Positions 22,864 through 31,367 of a stretch of 53,791 nucleotides of DNA are shown here, one piece after another. The DNA comes from an uncultured Eubacteriaceae bacterium (lineage in GTDB: Bacteria; Bacillota; Clostridia; Eubacteriales; Eubacteriaceae). The DNA lies in contig CANQOZ010000002.1 in NCBI GenBank assembly GCA_947625585.1, forward strand, positions 1 through 53,791, read 5' to 3'. A program made the position numbers and the translations under genes. The notes beneath the pieces are model-generated. The model saw only the letters and a program-made list of their open reading frames with translations, had not been told where the DNA came from and ran no database searches. Positions within the stretch are counted from its first letter, which is position 1. Each line of letters opens with the position of its first letter.

Positions 22864-25274
22864 AAAATATTGAAATAGGAGTTGGGGATTTAGTTTCATT
22901 CGTTTTCCGGACCGGAAGTATTGATAATCGAAATTCTGGAAAATCGAGAAGATTGTTAGGGACAAAAATCCATAAACTTATTCAAGAAAAAGAATCAAAA
23001 ATAAAAGATAAATATCAAAAAGAAGTCTATTTTAAATTTCCTATTAAGTATGAAAATAATCAATTTATTTTAACGGGTAGAGCTGATGCTATTTATTTCC
23101 AAAACAACAATCCAATTGTAGAAGAAATAAAAACTACTAATCGTTATAAATCTAAGAATTTTGAAGCAGAAAAGGCTCATAAATATCAGTTATACTTTTA
23201 TGGTTATTTTTATGCAGTTCAAAATAATTTAGACTCTATAATATTAGATCTTAACTATTATCATATTTCAACAGAAGAAAATACTCACTTTAAAAAGGAG
23301 TATTCAATTCAAGAATTGGAAGAAAAAGTCCATTATGTTCTTAAAAAATGGTTAGAAATAGGTTTTTTAAAAGAAGAATGGATTGATATTAGAAACAAAT
23401 CTATAGATGAATTAGATTTTATTTATGATAATTTTCGAAAAGGTCAAAGAGAAATTTCGTTAGCTGTCTTTAATACAATTAGAAGAAATGATAAAGCTTT
23501 TATTGAAGCTCCTACAGGTATTGGTAAGACAATAGGAACAATATTCCCATCTGTTAAATCTTTAACAAATAATTCAAATGTTCAAATTTACTATCTCTCT
23601 TCTAAAACAACTATTCAAAATGAAGCTAATAAAGCTTTATTTAAAATGAGAGAAAAGGGACTTCAAATTAAATCAACTACTATCACGGCTAGAGATAAAA
23701 TTTGTTTTTTAAATCAAGAAAAGCCAAATTCTAGAAATTGTAATCCTGAAGATTGTGAATTTGCTAAAGATTATTACAATAAAGTTAATCCAATTTTAAT
23801 TAAGGCCTTAAAGGAAAATTCTTGTTTTGATAGAGAATATATTGAGAAACTTGCTTATAATGAAAAGATTTGTCCATATCAACTTTCCTTAGATTTAAGT
23901 AAATGGTCTGATATTATTATATGTGATTATAATTATGTTTTTGACCCAGTTAGTTCTTTAGATGGATTTAATGAAAATCGAATATATTTAGTTGACGAAG
24001 CTCATAATCTTCCTGATCGATCTCGTTCAATGTATTCTGCTGAAATAAACTCAAATTCTTTTAGAAAGTTGAGAAATATCTTAAATACAAAGGATCTCAG
24101 TGAAGAAGAAAATAGAAGATTAAGAACTCAAGTAAATCGAGTTTTTTATTATCTTTTAGATTTAAAAGAAGAGTTAGAAGCCTTAGAAGGTGACTATATT
24201 GAAATAGATCAGAAACTCATAGATCAAATTAATCAAAAAATTTTTAACTTTCAAACAGCGGCTATTCGATATCAATCAAAAATAAAAGAAGGAAAAGTTA
24301 CAAAAGATGATGAGATAATGGCTAGTTTGAACGAGTGTACTAATGAATTATTTCGTTTTACAGCAATTAATGGATTAGAAACTGAAGAAAAATATTATAA
24401 TTATATAAAACTCGATCAAAATAACGTAGTTATTCGTTTAGTTTGTTTAGATCCATCAAGTTTTTTAAATGAAAAAATAGGTGAAAACCCGATAATATTT
24501 TTTTCGGCTACTTTAACTCCATTTAATTATTATAAAAAAGTTATTCTTGGAAATAATAAAATACCTGAGTTAGCTCTTCCTTCTCCTTTTAGTAGGGAGA
24601 ACTATTTGGTTTTATGTGATGATTCAATTAGTACTCGTTATAGTGATAGAGAGTTTAGTTATGATCTTTTAGCTCAAACTTTAAAAACTTTAGTACTTGC
24701 GAATAAAGGGAATTATTTATTTTTTTTCCCATCCTATAATTATCTACGTACAGTTCATGAAATTTTTGTTAAACTAGTTAATAATGAAGGTTTTAATATA
24801 ATCGTTCAGAATTCATCCATGGATGATACTGAAAGAAAACGGTTCTTGAATTACTTTAAGCAAAAAAAGCCAACTATAGGTTTTTGCGTTATGGGTGGTA
24901 TTTTTTCTGAAGGCATTGATTTACCTTTAGATTCCTTAATCGGAACTGCTATCGTTGGTCCTGGAATTCCAGGAATTGATTTTGAACGTGATTTGTTAAA
25001 AGAATATTTTCAAGAAGAAAATGGACAAGGATATGCTTACGCTTATGCCTATCCTGGAATGAATCGTGTCTTACAATCAGCTGGTAGAGTTATTAGAACT
25101 AATCAAGATAAAGGTGTAATATTACTAATTGATGATCGTTTTAGAAGTTCATTCTATAAAAAGATGATTCCAGATCATTTAAGACCTCAATATTTAAATA
25201 ATCCAAAAGACCTACATTTTAAATTACAGGAATTTTGGAAACAAAACAGATCTAATAAAGGAGATTCAACATGA
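22860..25274 (+). CDS. PD-(D/E)XK nuclease fused to DinG/XPD-type iron-sulfur helicase
   Basis: This 804-residue protein has two parts. Residues 1-120 form a Cas4/RecB-like nuclease with H38, D76, E89xK91 and Q110xxxY all in place. The rest is a superfamily 2 helicase with Walker A APTGIGKT (217-224), cysteines C282, C294, C299 and C338 placed for an XPD-like 4Fe-4S cluster, DEAH (379-382), and a C-terminal motif VI region QSAGRVIRTNQDKG. This predicts a 5'-3' DNA helicase that can also cut or trim DNA. It is joined by ATGA overlaps to the alarmone synthetase and the ferredoxin. The activity is inferred from motifs. Confidence 0.87.
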   Translation: MKNIEIGVGDLVSFVFRTGSIDNRNSGKSRRLLGTKIHKLIQEKESKIKDKYQKEVYFKFPIKYENNQFILTGRADAIYFQNNNPIVEEIKTTNRYKSKNFEAEKAHKYQLYFYGYFYAVQNNLDSIILDLNYYHISTEENTHFKKEYSIQELEEKVHYVLKKWLEIGFLKEEWIDIRNKSIDELDFIYDNFRKGQREISLAVFNTIRRNDKAFIEAPTGIGKTIGTIFPSVKSLTNNSNVQIYYLSSKTTIQNEANKALFKMREKGLQIKSTTITARDKICFLNQEKPNSRNCNPEDCEFAKDYYNKVNPILIKALKENSCFDREYIEKLAYNEKICPYQLSLDLSKWSDIIICDYNYVFDPVSSLDGFNENRIYLVDEAHNLPDRSRSMYSAEINSNSFRKLRNILNTKDLSEEENRRLRTQVNRVFYYLLDLKEELEALEGDYIEIDQKLIDQINQKIFNFQTAAIRYQSKIKEGKVTKDDEIMASLNECTNELFRFTAINGLETEEKYYNYIKLDQNNVVIRLVCLDPSSFLNEKIGENPIIFFSATLTPFNYYKKVILGNNKIPELALPSPFSRENYLVLCDDSISTRYSDREFSYDLLAQTLKTLVLANKGNYLFFFPSYNYLRTVHEIFVKLVNNEGFNIIVQNSSMDDTERKRFLNYFKQKKPTIGFCVMGGIFSEGIDLPLDSLIGTAIVGPGIPGIDFERDLLKEYFQEENGQGYAYAYAYPGMNRVLQSAGRVIRTNQDKGVILLIDDRFRSSFYKKMIPDHLRPQYLNNPKDLHFKLQEFWKQNRSNKGDST

Positions 25275-25459
25275 CAGTTATTATTAATGATGGATGCATT
25301 TCTTGTGGTTTATGCACAGAAATTTGCCCAGAAGAATTCGAATTTGGTCCTGAAGGAACAGCTGTACCAATTCAAGATCCAGTTCCAGATGATCTAATTC
25401 CTGGATGTGAAGAAGCTGCAGACAGTTGTCCTGTTTCTGTAATCGAATTAGAAGACTAA
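25271..25459 (+). CDS. 4Fe-4S ferredoxin
   Basis: This 62-residue acidic ferredoxin has CxxCxxC at CISCGLC (followed by TEICP) and a C-terminal SCPVSVIELED, a single-cluster clostridial-type layout with one additional Cys in ICP and one in GCEEAADSC. It carries electrons at low potential in the cytosol. The start is in an ATGA overlap with the helicase, and a terminator follows, so it is the last gene of that operon. Its partner may be the neighbouring iron-sulfur helicase or general metabolism; sequence cannot decide. Confidence 0.93.
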   Translation: MTVIINDGCISCGLCTEICPEEFEFGPEGTAVPIQDPVPDDLIPGCEEAADSCPVSVIELED

Positions 25460-25469
25460 ATTTATATTT

Positions 25470-25498
25470 GGGTGCCTTCGGGTACCCTTTTTCTTTTT
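25470..25498 (+). terminator. Terminator after the ferredoxin gene
   Basis: GGGTGCC (25470-25476), TTCG loop, GGTACCC (25481-25487), with one G-U pair, then TTTTTCTTTTT. A clean intrinsic terminator. Confidence 0.92.
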
Positions 25499-25586
25499 GA
25501 ACTTTTGGATTATTATTTATTTTTAAGTTATTTTAAAACGATTTGGGGAAAATTTAATACGGAATAATTTAGAAATTAGGCAAATT

Positions 25587-27665
25587 ATGGCTCAAAAACT
25601 TGTAATAGTCGAATCGCCACATAAGGCAAAGACAATTCAAAAATTTTTACCAAAAGGTTACGAAGTACAAGCAACAAAGGGACATCTTGTTGATTTACCA
25701 AAAAGTCGATTAGGTATTAATATTGAAGATAATTTTGAACCTGATTACATAAATGTCCGTGGTAGAGCTGACACTATTAATATGTTAAAAAAGGAAGCTA
25801 AAAAGGCCGATGAAGTTTTGCTAGCTACTGACCCGGATAGAGAAGGTGAAGCAATCTCTTGGCATGTTGCTAATTTTCTGGGGATTGATCCTAATTCAAA
25901 CTGTCGTGTTGAATTTCATGAAGTAACAAAACGAGCAGTAATTGAAGCTATTGATAATAAACATCCAGTTGATATGAACCTTGTAGATTCTCAACAAGCT
26001 AGACGTGTTTTAGACCGTTTAGTAGGTTATTCTATTAGTCCTTTTTTATGGAAAAAAGTAAAACGAGGTCTAAGTGCTGGAAGGGTTCAATCTGTTGTAA
26101 CCAGAATGATTGTCGATAGAGAAGAAGAAATACAAAAATTTCAACCACAAGAATATTGGCAAATCGATTTAGATTTAAAAATAAAAGGGGATAGAAAACA
26201 TTTTAAGGCTGAGCTCAAAACTGAGGATGGTAAAAAAATTAAAATTGAAAATAAAGAGCAGGCTGATAAAATTGAAAATATAATAAATGAAAATCCTCTT
26301 GAAATTACAAATGTAAAAGAAAGAATAAGAAAACAGAAAGCTCCATTACCTTTTACAACGAGTACACTCCAACAAGCTGCCTATAATATATTAGGTATGA
26401 CTTCACAACGAACAATGCGGACTGCACAGGAACTCTTTGAAGGAGTTAATATTAAAGGTCGAGGTATGACTGGTTTAATAACCTATTTACGTACTGATTC
26501 AACTCGTTTAGCTCCTGAAGCTATTGATGAAACTCATACATATATTGAAAAAAATTATGGTGAGAAATATAGCTCAAAAAATAAGAGGAAAGTAAAGACG
26601 AATTCTAATGTTCAGGATGCTCATGAAGCTATAAGACCCACTTCAATTGAACTTCATCCAGAGATGATAAAAGATTCTTTATCAAATGATCAGTATAGAC
26701 TCTATAATCTTATCTGGAAACGAATGTTAGCATCGCAAATGTCTGATTCAGAAATTAAGGTTGTTGATGTTAATATTAAATGCAAAAACTTAGGCTTTAA
26801 AGCTAAAGGTGAATCATTAGTATTTCCTGGATTTTCTGAAGTTCTCGGAAATAATAAAAAACTCATCAGTCTTCCAAATATTACAAAAGAAAGTAAATTA
26901 GAATTATTAAATATAAATAAAGAACAAAAATTTACCTCGCCTCCTTCTAGGTTTACGGAAGCTACTTTAATCAAGCAGTTAGAAGAAAATGGTATTGGGA
27001 GACCAAGTACCTATTCACCTACAATTTCAACTATTAAAAATAGAGGATATGTTGAAGTCGAAAATAAGAAATTAAAGCCTACTGATCTAGGTTTTATCGT
27101 TACTGATTTAATGAAAGAGCATTTCCAAGATATCGTAGATATTAAATTTACGGCTGGAATGGAAGAATCATTAGATAAAGTTGCTGAAGGAAATAAAGAT
27201 TGGAAGAATTTAATAGGTCTCTTCTATACTGATTTTAAAACTGAACTTGAAGAAGCTCAAGAAAAACAAGATAAAGTCGAAATAAAAGATCCTATATCAG
27301 ATGAAGTTTGTGAAAACTGTGGCGTTAATATGGTTATTAAAAATGGTAAGTATGGGAAATTCTTAGCTTGTCCAAATTGGCCAGAATGTAAGAATACAAA
27401 ACCTTATTTCGAAAAGACGGATGGAGTATGTCCGAATTGTGGAGGTCAATTAATTAAGAAGAAATCTAAAAAAGGAAGAACATTTTATGGATGTGTCAAT
27501 TATCCGGAATGTGACTTTTCTTCTTGGGATCTTCCAACTGCCTATATTTGTCCAGAATGTTCACAAACTATATTTCAAAAAGGTTTAGGTAAAAGAAAAA
27601 AATATTATTGTATTGATCATGGCGAATTTAATGAAAGCGATTTAAAGAAAAAAATGGAGGAATAA
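25587..27665 (+). CDS. topA: DNA topoisomerase I
   Basis: This 692-residue type IA topoisomerase relaxes negative supercoils. The TOPRIM domain has E9 (VESPHKAKTI) and TDPDREGE (81-88), the SAGRVQSV motif follows, and the active Tyr is Y300 in GLITYLRTDSTR. The C-terminus has two full four-Cys zinc fingers (CENCGVNM...CPNWPEC and CPNCGGQL...CVNYPEC) and a third, CPEC with only CIDH, that seems incomplete. The gene starts a new operon after the ferredoxin terminator and is coupled to hslV by TAATG. Confidence 0.97.
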   Translation: MAQKLVIVESPHKAKTIQKFLPKGYEVQATKGHLVDLPKSRLGINIEDNFEPDYINVRGRADTINMLKKEAKKADEVLLATDPDREGEAISWHVANFLGIDPNSNCRVEFHEVTKRAVIEAIDNKHPVDMNLVDSQQARRVLDRLVGYSISPFLWKKVKRGLSAGRVQSVVTRMIVDREEEIQKFQPQEYWQIDLDLKIKGDRKHFKAELKTEDGKKIKIENKEQADKIENIINENPLEITNVKERIRKQKAPLPFTTSTLQQAAYNILGMTSQRTMRTAQELFEGVNIKGRGMTGLITYLRTDSTRLAPEAIDETHTYIEKNYGEKYSSKNKRKVKTNSNVQDAHEAIRPTSIELHPEMIKDSLSNDQYRLYNLIWKRMLASQMSDSEIKVVDVNIKCKNLGFKAKGESLVFPGFSEVLGNNKKLISLPNITKESKLELLNINKEQKFTSPPSRFTEATLIKQLEENGIGRPSTYSPTISTIKNRGYVEVENKKLKPTDLGFIVTDLMKEHFQDIVDIKFTAGMEESLDKVAEGNKDWKNLIGLFYTDFKTELEEAQEKQDKVEIKDPISDEVCENCGVNMVIKNGKYGKFLACPNWPECKNTKPYFEKTDGVCPNCGGQLIKKKSKKGRTFYGCVNYPECDFSSWDLPTAYICPECSQTIFQKGLGKRKKYYCIDHGEFNESDLKKKMEE

Positions 27666-28201
27666 TGGACTTACAAGCAACAACAATTTGTGCTGTTCGT
27701 AATAACGGTCAAAGTGCTATAGCAGGTGATGGACAGGTCACAATGGGTGAAAGTGTTATCATGAAAGCAACTGCTAAAAAAGTAAAGCGAATTTATAAAG
27801 ATAAAGTTTTAATGGGCTTTGCAGGATCAGTTGCTGATGCTTTCACATTAGCAGAAATGTTTGAAAAGAAACTAGAAATGTATAACGGTAATCTTGAAAG
27901 AGCAGCTGTTGAACTTGCTCGCGAATGGAGAAAAGATAAAGTTATTCGAAAACTAGAAGCCTTACTTATTGTATTAGACAAAGATGATTTGTTAATTGTT
28001 TCTGGAACAGGTGAAGTAGTTCAACCAGACGATGAAATAGCTGCAATTGGTTCAGGAGGAAATTATGCTTTAGCTGCAGCTAGAGCTTTAAAAAGAAATG
28101 CTCCTGAAATGAGTGCTGCAGAAATTGCTGAACAAGCTTTAATAATAGCATCTGAAATTTGTGTTTATACTAATGGGAATATTATTGTTGAGGAAGTTTA
28201 A
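27665..28201 (+). CDS. hslV: HslV/ClpQ protease subunit
   Basis: This 178-residue N-terminal nucleophile hydrolase is the peptidase of the HslUV complex. GDGQVTMGESVIMK, MGFAGSVADAFTL and AIGSGGNYALAAARAL are diagnostic. The conserved TTICAV stretch is preceded by MDLQA, so the usual Thr nucleophile would be T6 and would have to be exposed by removal of five residues. Bacillus CodW also has a short leader but uses Ser directly after Met; here the second residue is Asp. It sits between topA and hslU, with one-base TAATG junctions on both sides. Confidence 0.96.
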   Translation: MDLQATTICAVRNNGQSAIAGDGQVTMGESVIMKATAKKVKRIYKDKVLMGFAGSVADAFTLAEMFEKKLEMYNGNLERAAVELAREWRKDKVIRKLEALLIVLDKDDLLIVSGTGEVVQPDDEIAAIGSGGNYALAAARALKRNAPEMSAAEIAEQALIIASEICVYTNGNIIVEEV

Positions 28202-29601
28202 TGAAACAATATGATCTTGAAGAATTAACTCCTGCCATGACGGTCAAAGAACTTGATCGATTTATTATTGGACAGGATGAAGCAAAGAAAGCAGTTGCAA
28301 TCGCTTTAAGAAATCGTTTCAGAAGATCTCAGTTAAGCGATGAACAAAGAGAAGAAATAACACCCAAAAATATCATTTTAATGGGTCCTACTGGAGTAGG
28401 AAAAACTGAAATAACTCGAAGAATTGCTAGGTTAGTTAATGCTCCTTTAATTAAAGTTGAAGCCACTAAATTTACTGAAGTTGGTTATGTTGGAAGAGAC
28501 GTTGAATCAATGATTAGAGATTTAGTAAATCGGGCTGTCAGAGATGCTGAACAAGCAAAAATAGCTGAAGTTCAACAAAGAGCAGAAGCTAATGCTGAAG
28601 AGATTCTTTTAAATCTTTTAGTTGGATTAAAAAAGAAAGATAAAAAGCCAAGTAATCCTTTTAATTTTGCTTTGAAAAAACCAGAAACTCAGGAAGAAGC
28701 AAAAGAAAGAAAACAAAGAATAGAAGAAAAAAAAGCTAGAAAAGCAACAGTCTTAGAGGATCTACGTAGTGGAAAACTCGAAGATAATATAGTAACTGTT
28801 GAAGTTGTTGATAAACCATCTACCGTTTTCGGTATGGTAGGTGGTATGGAAGATATGAGTATAAACGATATGTTTGGTGGAATTCTTCCTGAGAAAAAAA
28901 AGAAACGAAAAATGAAAGTAAAGGATGCTAGAAAGGTCCTTGTACAACAAGAAGCTGAAAAACTTATTGATAAAGATGAAGTAACAGAACTTGGTGTTAG
29001 AAATGCAGAACAAAATGGAATAATCTTTATTGATGAAATTGACAAAATAATAGGCTCAGATGGAACAAGTAAAGGTCCTGATGTTTCAAGAGAAGGGGTT
29101 CAAAGAGATATTTTACCTATAGTTGAAGGAAGTACTGTTAATACAAAATATGGACCAGTTAAGACAGATTTTATTTTATTTATTGGCTCAGGAGCCTTCC
29201 ATGGAACTAAAGTCTCTGATATGATTCCTGAATTACAGGGCCGTTTTCCAATTAATGTTAAACTAGATTCTTTAACTAAGGAAAACTTTGAAGAAATTTT
29301 AACAAGTACTGAAAATTCAATTTTAAAACAATATAATCAATTGCTTGGAACAGATGGAATAGATTTAGAATTTACAGATGATGCTGTTAAAGAAATAGCT
29401 TCAATAGCTTATGATGAAAACATGAATAACGAAGATATTGGAGCTAGAAGGCTTCAAACAGTATTAGAAAAACTTTTAGAAGATATTTCGTTTCAAGCTC
29501 CCGATATTGATGAAAAACATATTGTAATAGATAAAGAGTTTGTTGATAATACTTTAACTGATGAAATTCAAGCAGAAGATTATAAACAATATCTAATTTA
29601 A
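28201..29601 (+). CDS. hslU: HslU/ClpY ATPase subunit
   Basis: This 466-residue AAA+ unfoldase feeds substrates to HslV. It has Walker A GPTGVGKTEI, the GYVGRDVESMIRDL motif, a long intermediate domain rich in Lys/Glu (about 120-260), Walker B IIFIDEIDKI, the GRFPI sensor region and the C-terminal tail ending YLI that docks into HslV. It begins by TAATG from hslV, and a hairpin follows immediately after the stop. Antisense open frames over the charged middle domain are compositional shadows. Confidence 0.97.
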   Translation: MKQYDLEELTPAMTVKELDRFIIGQDEAKKAVAIALRNRFRRSQLSDEQREEITPKNIILMGPTGVGKTEITRRIARLVNAPLIKVEATKFTEVGYVGRDVESMIRDLVNRAVRDAEQAKIAEVQQRAEANAEEILLNLLVGLKKKDKKPSNPFNFALKKPETQEEAKERKQRIEEKKARKATVLEDLRSGKLEDNIVTVEVVDKPSTVFGMVGGMEDMSINDMFGGILPEKKKKRKMKVKDARKVLVQQEAEKLIDKDEVTELGVRNAEQNGIIFIDEIDKIIGSDGTSKGPDVSREGVQRDILPIVEGSTVNTKYGPVKTDFILFIGSGAFHGTKVSDMIPELQGRFPINVKLDSLTKENFEEILTSTENSILKQYNQLLGTDGIDLEFTDDAVKEIASIAYDENMNNEDIGARRLQTVLEKLLEDISFQAPDIDEKHIVIDKEFVDNTLTDEIQAEDYKQYLI

Positions 29602-29604
29602 AAA

Positions 29605-29631
29605 AATAGGATGCCTTTTTGGTATCCTATT
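29605..29631 (+). terminator. Terminator after hslU
   Basis: AATAGGATGCC (29605-29615) pairs with GGTATCCTATT (29621-29631), with one G-U pair, around five T. The downstream T-run is weak, but the 11-bp stem directly follows the stop codon. Confidence 0.75.
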
Positions 29632-29644
29632 AAAATTATAATTC

Positions 29645-29680
29645 TCAATAAAAAATGCAGCTCTATTAAAGAACTGCATT
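29645..29680 (-). terminator. Terminator of the minus-strand DUF5648-type gene
   Basis: On the minus strand AATGCAG pairs with CTGCATT (29674-29680 with 29654-29660), plus an inner TCT/AGA, followed by TTTTTTATTG. It lies 27 bp past the stop codon. Confidence 0.8.
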
Positions 29681-29706
29681 AATTTATATTAAGAGGTATT
29701 TGTACT

Positions 29707-30870
29707 TTAACTTACGAATTGTATTATACCGGAACATTTATTATAAGAGTTGTCCCAGTCTTGACCTTCTTTTAGACCAGTAATAGTTCCACTAACAAAA
29801 ATATTTCTATTTTTTTTGTAAGTATCTCTTGAGTTAATTCCCTCGTTAGTATCAAAGTTGTAGGTTCCCCAAACAAATGTATCTTTGTAAGTCCCAAATT
29901 CTTTTACTTTTATATTATAAAAACGAGCATTAACTTTATCTCCAGCTGCTTTTCCTGAACCTTCAACACGTAAATAAATACGATCTCTCAAATTTGGATT
30001 CTTCACTGAATGGACTTTTGTTCCATCGATATAAGTATTACAAATTCCGTTTTTATCAACTGTTAATAGTAATCGAAAAGCCCTGTTTAATTGAGCATAA
30101 CCAGGTCTTATGTATTTTTGACCTCCTAAATTATTATTAAAGACATTTTCAATTAAAAATGAAACTGTATCAGTATATGGTTGTTTTGCTTGTTTATCAT
30201 ATTGAATACCAAAACTTACAGCTGAATTTTTAGTACATGCAACAAGTTTTGCATGATATCCAGAACCAGAACCGCTTAAACGGACATCAGCTTCAATTGC
30301 ATATTCTGACTCTGTATTTGCAATAGTAGCACTTCCAGTCTCATAAGTTTGACTAAATGTATTTGATGTTCCATATAATGTGGTTCCTTCAGGTATCCAA
30401 ACTCCACTTGAAACAAGTTGTTCATATTCGCTTTCATCTAATGTTAAATAATAAACTTCAACATTATTTATTGTAGTCTTTAATCTATTTATTGGAACTT
30501 TTCCACCAGAATAAAATACTGGAAGACCATTATTATCTTTTTGCCATCCTACTTCTGAACATAAATTTTTAACTTCAGTCAAACTAGTGGTATAACAATG
30601 ACTGCCTGTTCTTGGATTAACAAGACGATAAACTTCTTCTCCTCCTCTTGGAGCATACCAAGCAATTCCTTTATCAATCCAACCCATATTAACTAAAGAA
30701 TTAACTTCATTTGGATCAGTGAGGTAAAGATGTTCACCACTTTTATTATTATAGACCTGATAAATAGGTATATTTTTAATTCCTATGACTTCCTTAGCTA
30801 AAGCTGTTGCTGGAAATAAAAAAATAAAGATCAAAAGCATGATTAGCATGTTTGTAGCTTTTTTTTTCAT
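29707..30870 (-). CDS. Secreted DUF5648-type protein with lectin-like domain
   Basis: This 387-residue protein has a classic signal peptide (Lys-rich start, hydrophobic core, ALA cleavage near residue 25). Residues ~35-125 hold two repeats with SGEHLYLTDPNEVNSL and GSHCYTTSLTEVKNL, the DUF5648 pattern of surface and secreted proteins of Gram-positives. Residues ~175-330 look like a beta-rich, concanavalin/LamG-like fold (inference), followed by a 50-residue tail. There is no LPXTG motif, lipobox or membrane anchor, so it is probably released or wall-associated. It stands alone with its own extended -10 promoter and terminator. Confidence 0.75.
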   Translation of the reverse strand: MKKKATNMLIMLLIFIFLFPATALAKEVIGIKNIPIYQVYNNKSGEHLYLTDPNEVNSLVNMGWIDKGIAWYAPRGGEEVYRLVNPRTGSHCYTTSLTEVKNLCSEVGWQKDNNGLPVFYSGGKVPINRLKTTINNVEVYYLTLDESEYEQLVSSGVWIPEGTTLYGTSNTFSQTYETGSATIANTESEYAIEADVRLSGSGSGYHAKLVACTKNSAVSFGIQYDKQAKQPYTDTVSFLIENVFNNNLGGQKYIRPGYAQLNRAFRLLLTVDKNGICNTYIDGTKVHSVKNPNLRDRIYLRVEGSGKAAGDKVNARFYNIKVKEFGTYKDTFVWGTYNFDTNEGINSRDTYKKNRNIFVSGTITGLKEGQDWDNSYNKCSGIIQFVS

Positions 30871-31243
30871 ATGTTAAATCTTAAATTACTAAGCTATTAT
30901 AACAATTTTTTTCCAGTTGCTCAGATTTCTTAATATTTTTAATAAATATTTAGTTATAGATTAAAGATTTGGCTTTATATTGAATTTCTTAGATTCTTCC
31001 AATGCTTAACATATAGCTCTACTTGATTCAATAAAATATTAAAAGTTTGTATTGTTTTTCTTGAAGGTCTATGGGATGGATGAATTTATCTAGGTGATAA
31101 ACAAAGAATATCAATGTTCGATAGTTTAGTTTTCCTAAAGACATTCGCCCATTCTATTGTTTTAAATTATATTCGAATTTCGAACAATTTAAAAACTTAA
31201 TAAAATTATTTCTTAAGACAACCCTAATTAGAGAAATATTTTC
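30871..31243. other. AT-rich intergenic region upstream of rpsB
   Basis: I see no gene here. The minus-strand extended -10 TGTTATAAT (30904-30896) can serve the secreted protein gene. Two TTCGAA palindromes one base apart (31172-31177, 31179-31184) lie about 60 bp upstream of the rpsB -35. The rest is plain AT-rich DNA. Confidence 0.6.
30896..30904 (-). promoter_or_regulatory. Extended -10 promoter of the secreted protein gene
   Basis: TGTTATAAT on the minus strand, with no convincing -35. It would start transcription near 30889, about 19 nt before the ATG. Confidence 0.55.
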
Positions 31244-31272
31244 TTGAAAATTATTTCCTATTCTGTTATAGT
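31244..31272 (+). promoter_or_regulatory. Promoter of rpsB-tsf
   Basis: TTGAAA (31244-31249), 17 bp, TATAGT (31267-31272) preceded by TGT. A strong extended sigma-A promoter; transcription should start near 31279, giving a leader of about 90 nt. Confidence 0.82.
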
Positions 31273-31278
31273 ATTTTG

Positions 31279-31367
31279 GTATTTCACACATCCCCTCTAC
31301 GTTTTTTGGTGCCTTTAGGTTTAAAAACTAAGTGGGGAGATGGAGGATTAACCAAGGAGGTATTAAT
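31279..31367 (+). promoter_or_regulatory. 5' leader of rpsB, possible autoregulatory structure
   Basis: The ~90-nt leader holds a CCCC run (31292-31295) and a GGGG run (31334-31337) able to pair around a smaller TTAGGTTT/AAACTAA hairpin, ahead of AAGGAGG (31354-31360). Many S2 genes are autoregulated; I cannot match a known motif. Confidence 0.35.

Noticed and set aside
22860..25274. A CRISPR-associated locus suggested by the Cas4-like nuclease domain
   Set aside because: No cas1, cas2 or repeat array exists in the window, and the domain is fused to a DinG-type helicase, a known chromosomal arrangement.
28689..29045. 118-codon antisense open frame within hslU
   Set aside because: It lies opposite the Lys/Glu-rich middle domain of HslU, its translation is Ser/Phe-rich low complexity, and there is no start signal. 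It is a compositional shadow.
29707..30870. The secreted DUF5648-type protein as substrate of the nearby sortase
   Set aside because: Its C-terminus has no sorting motif, hydrophobic stretch or basic tail.
31332..31367. Upstream ATG as the start of rpsB
   Set aside because: It would place the AAGGAGG Shine-Dalgarno inside the protein and add a non-conserved N-terminus; TTG 31368 fits the S2 family.
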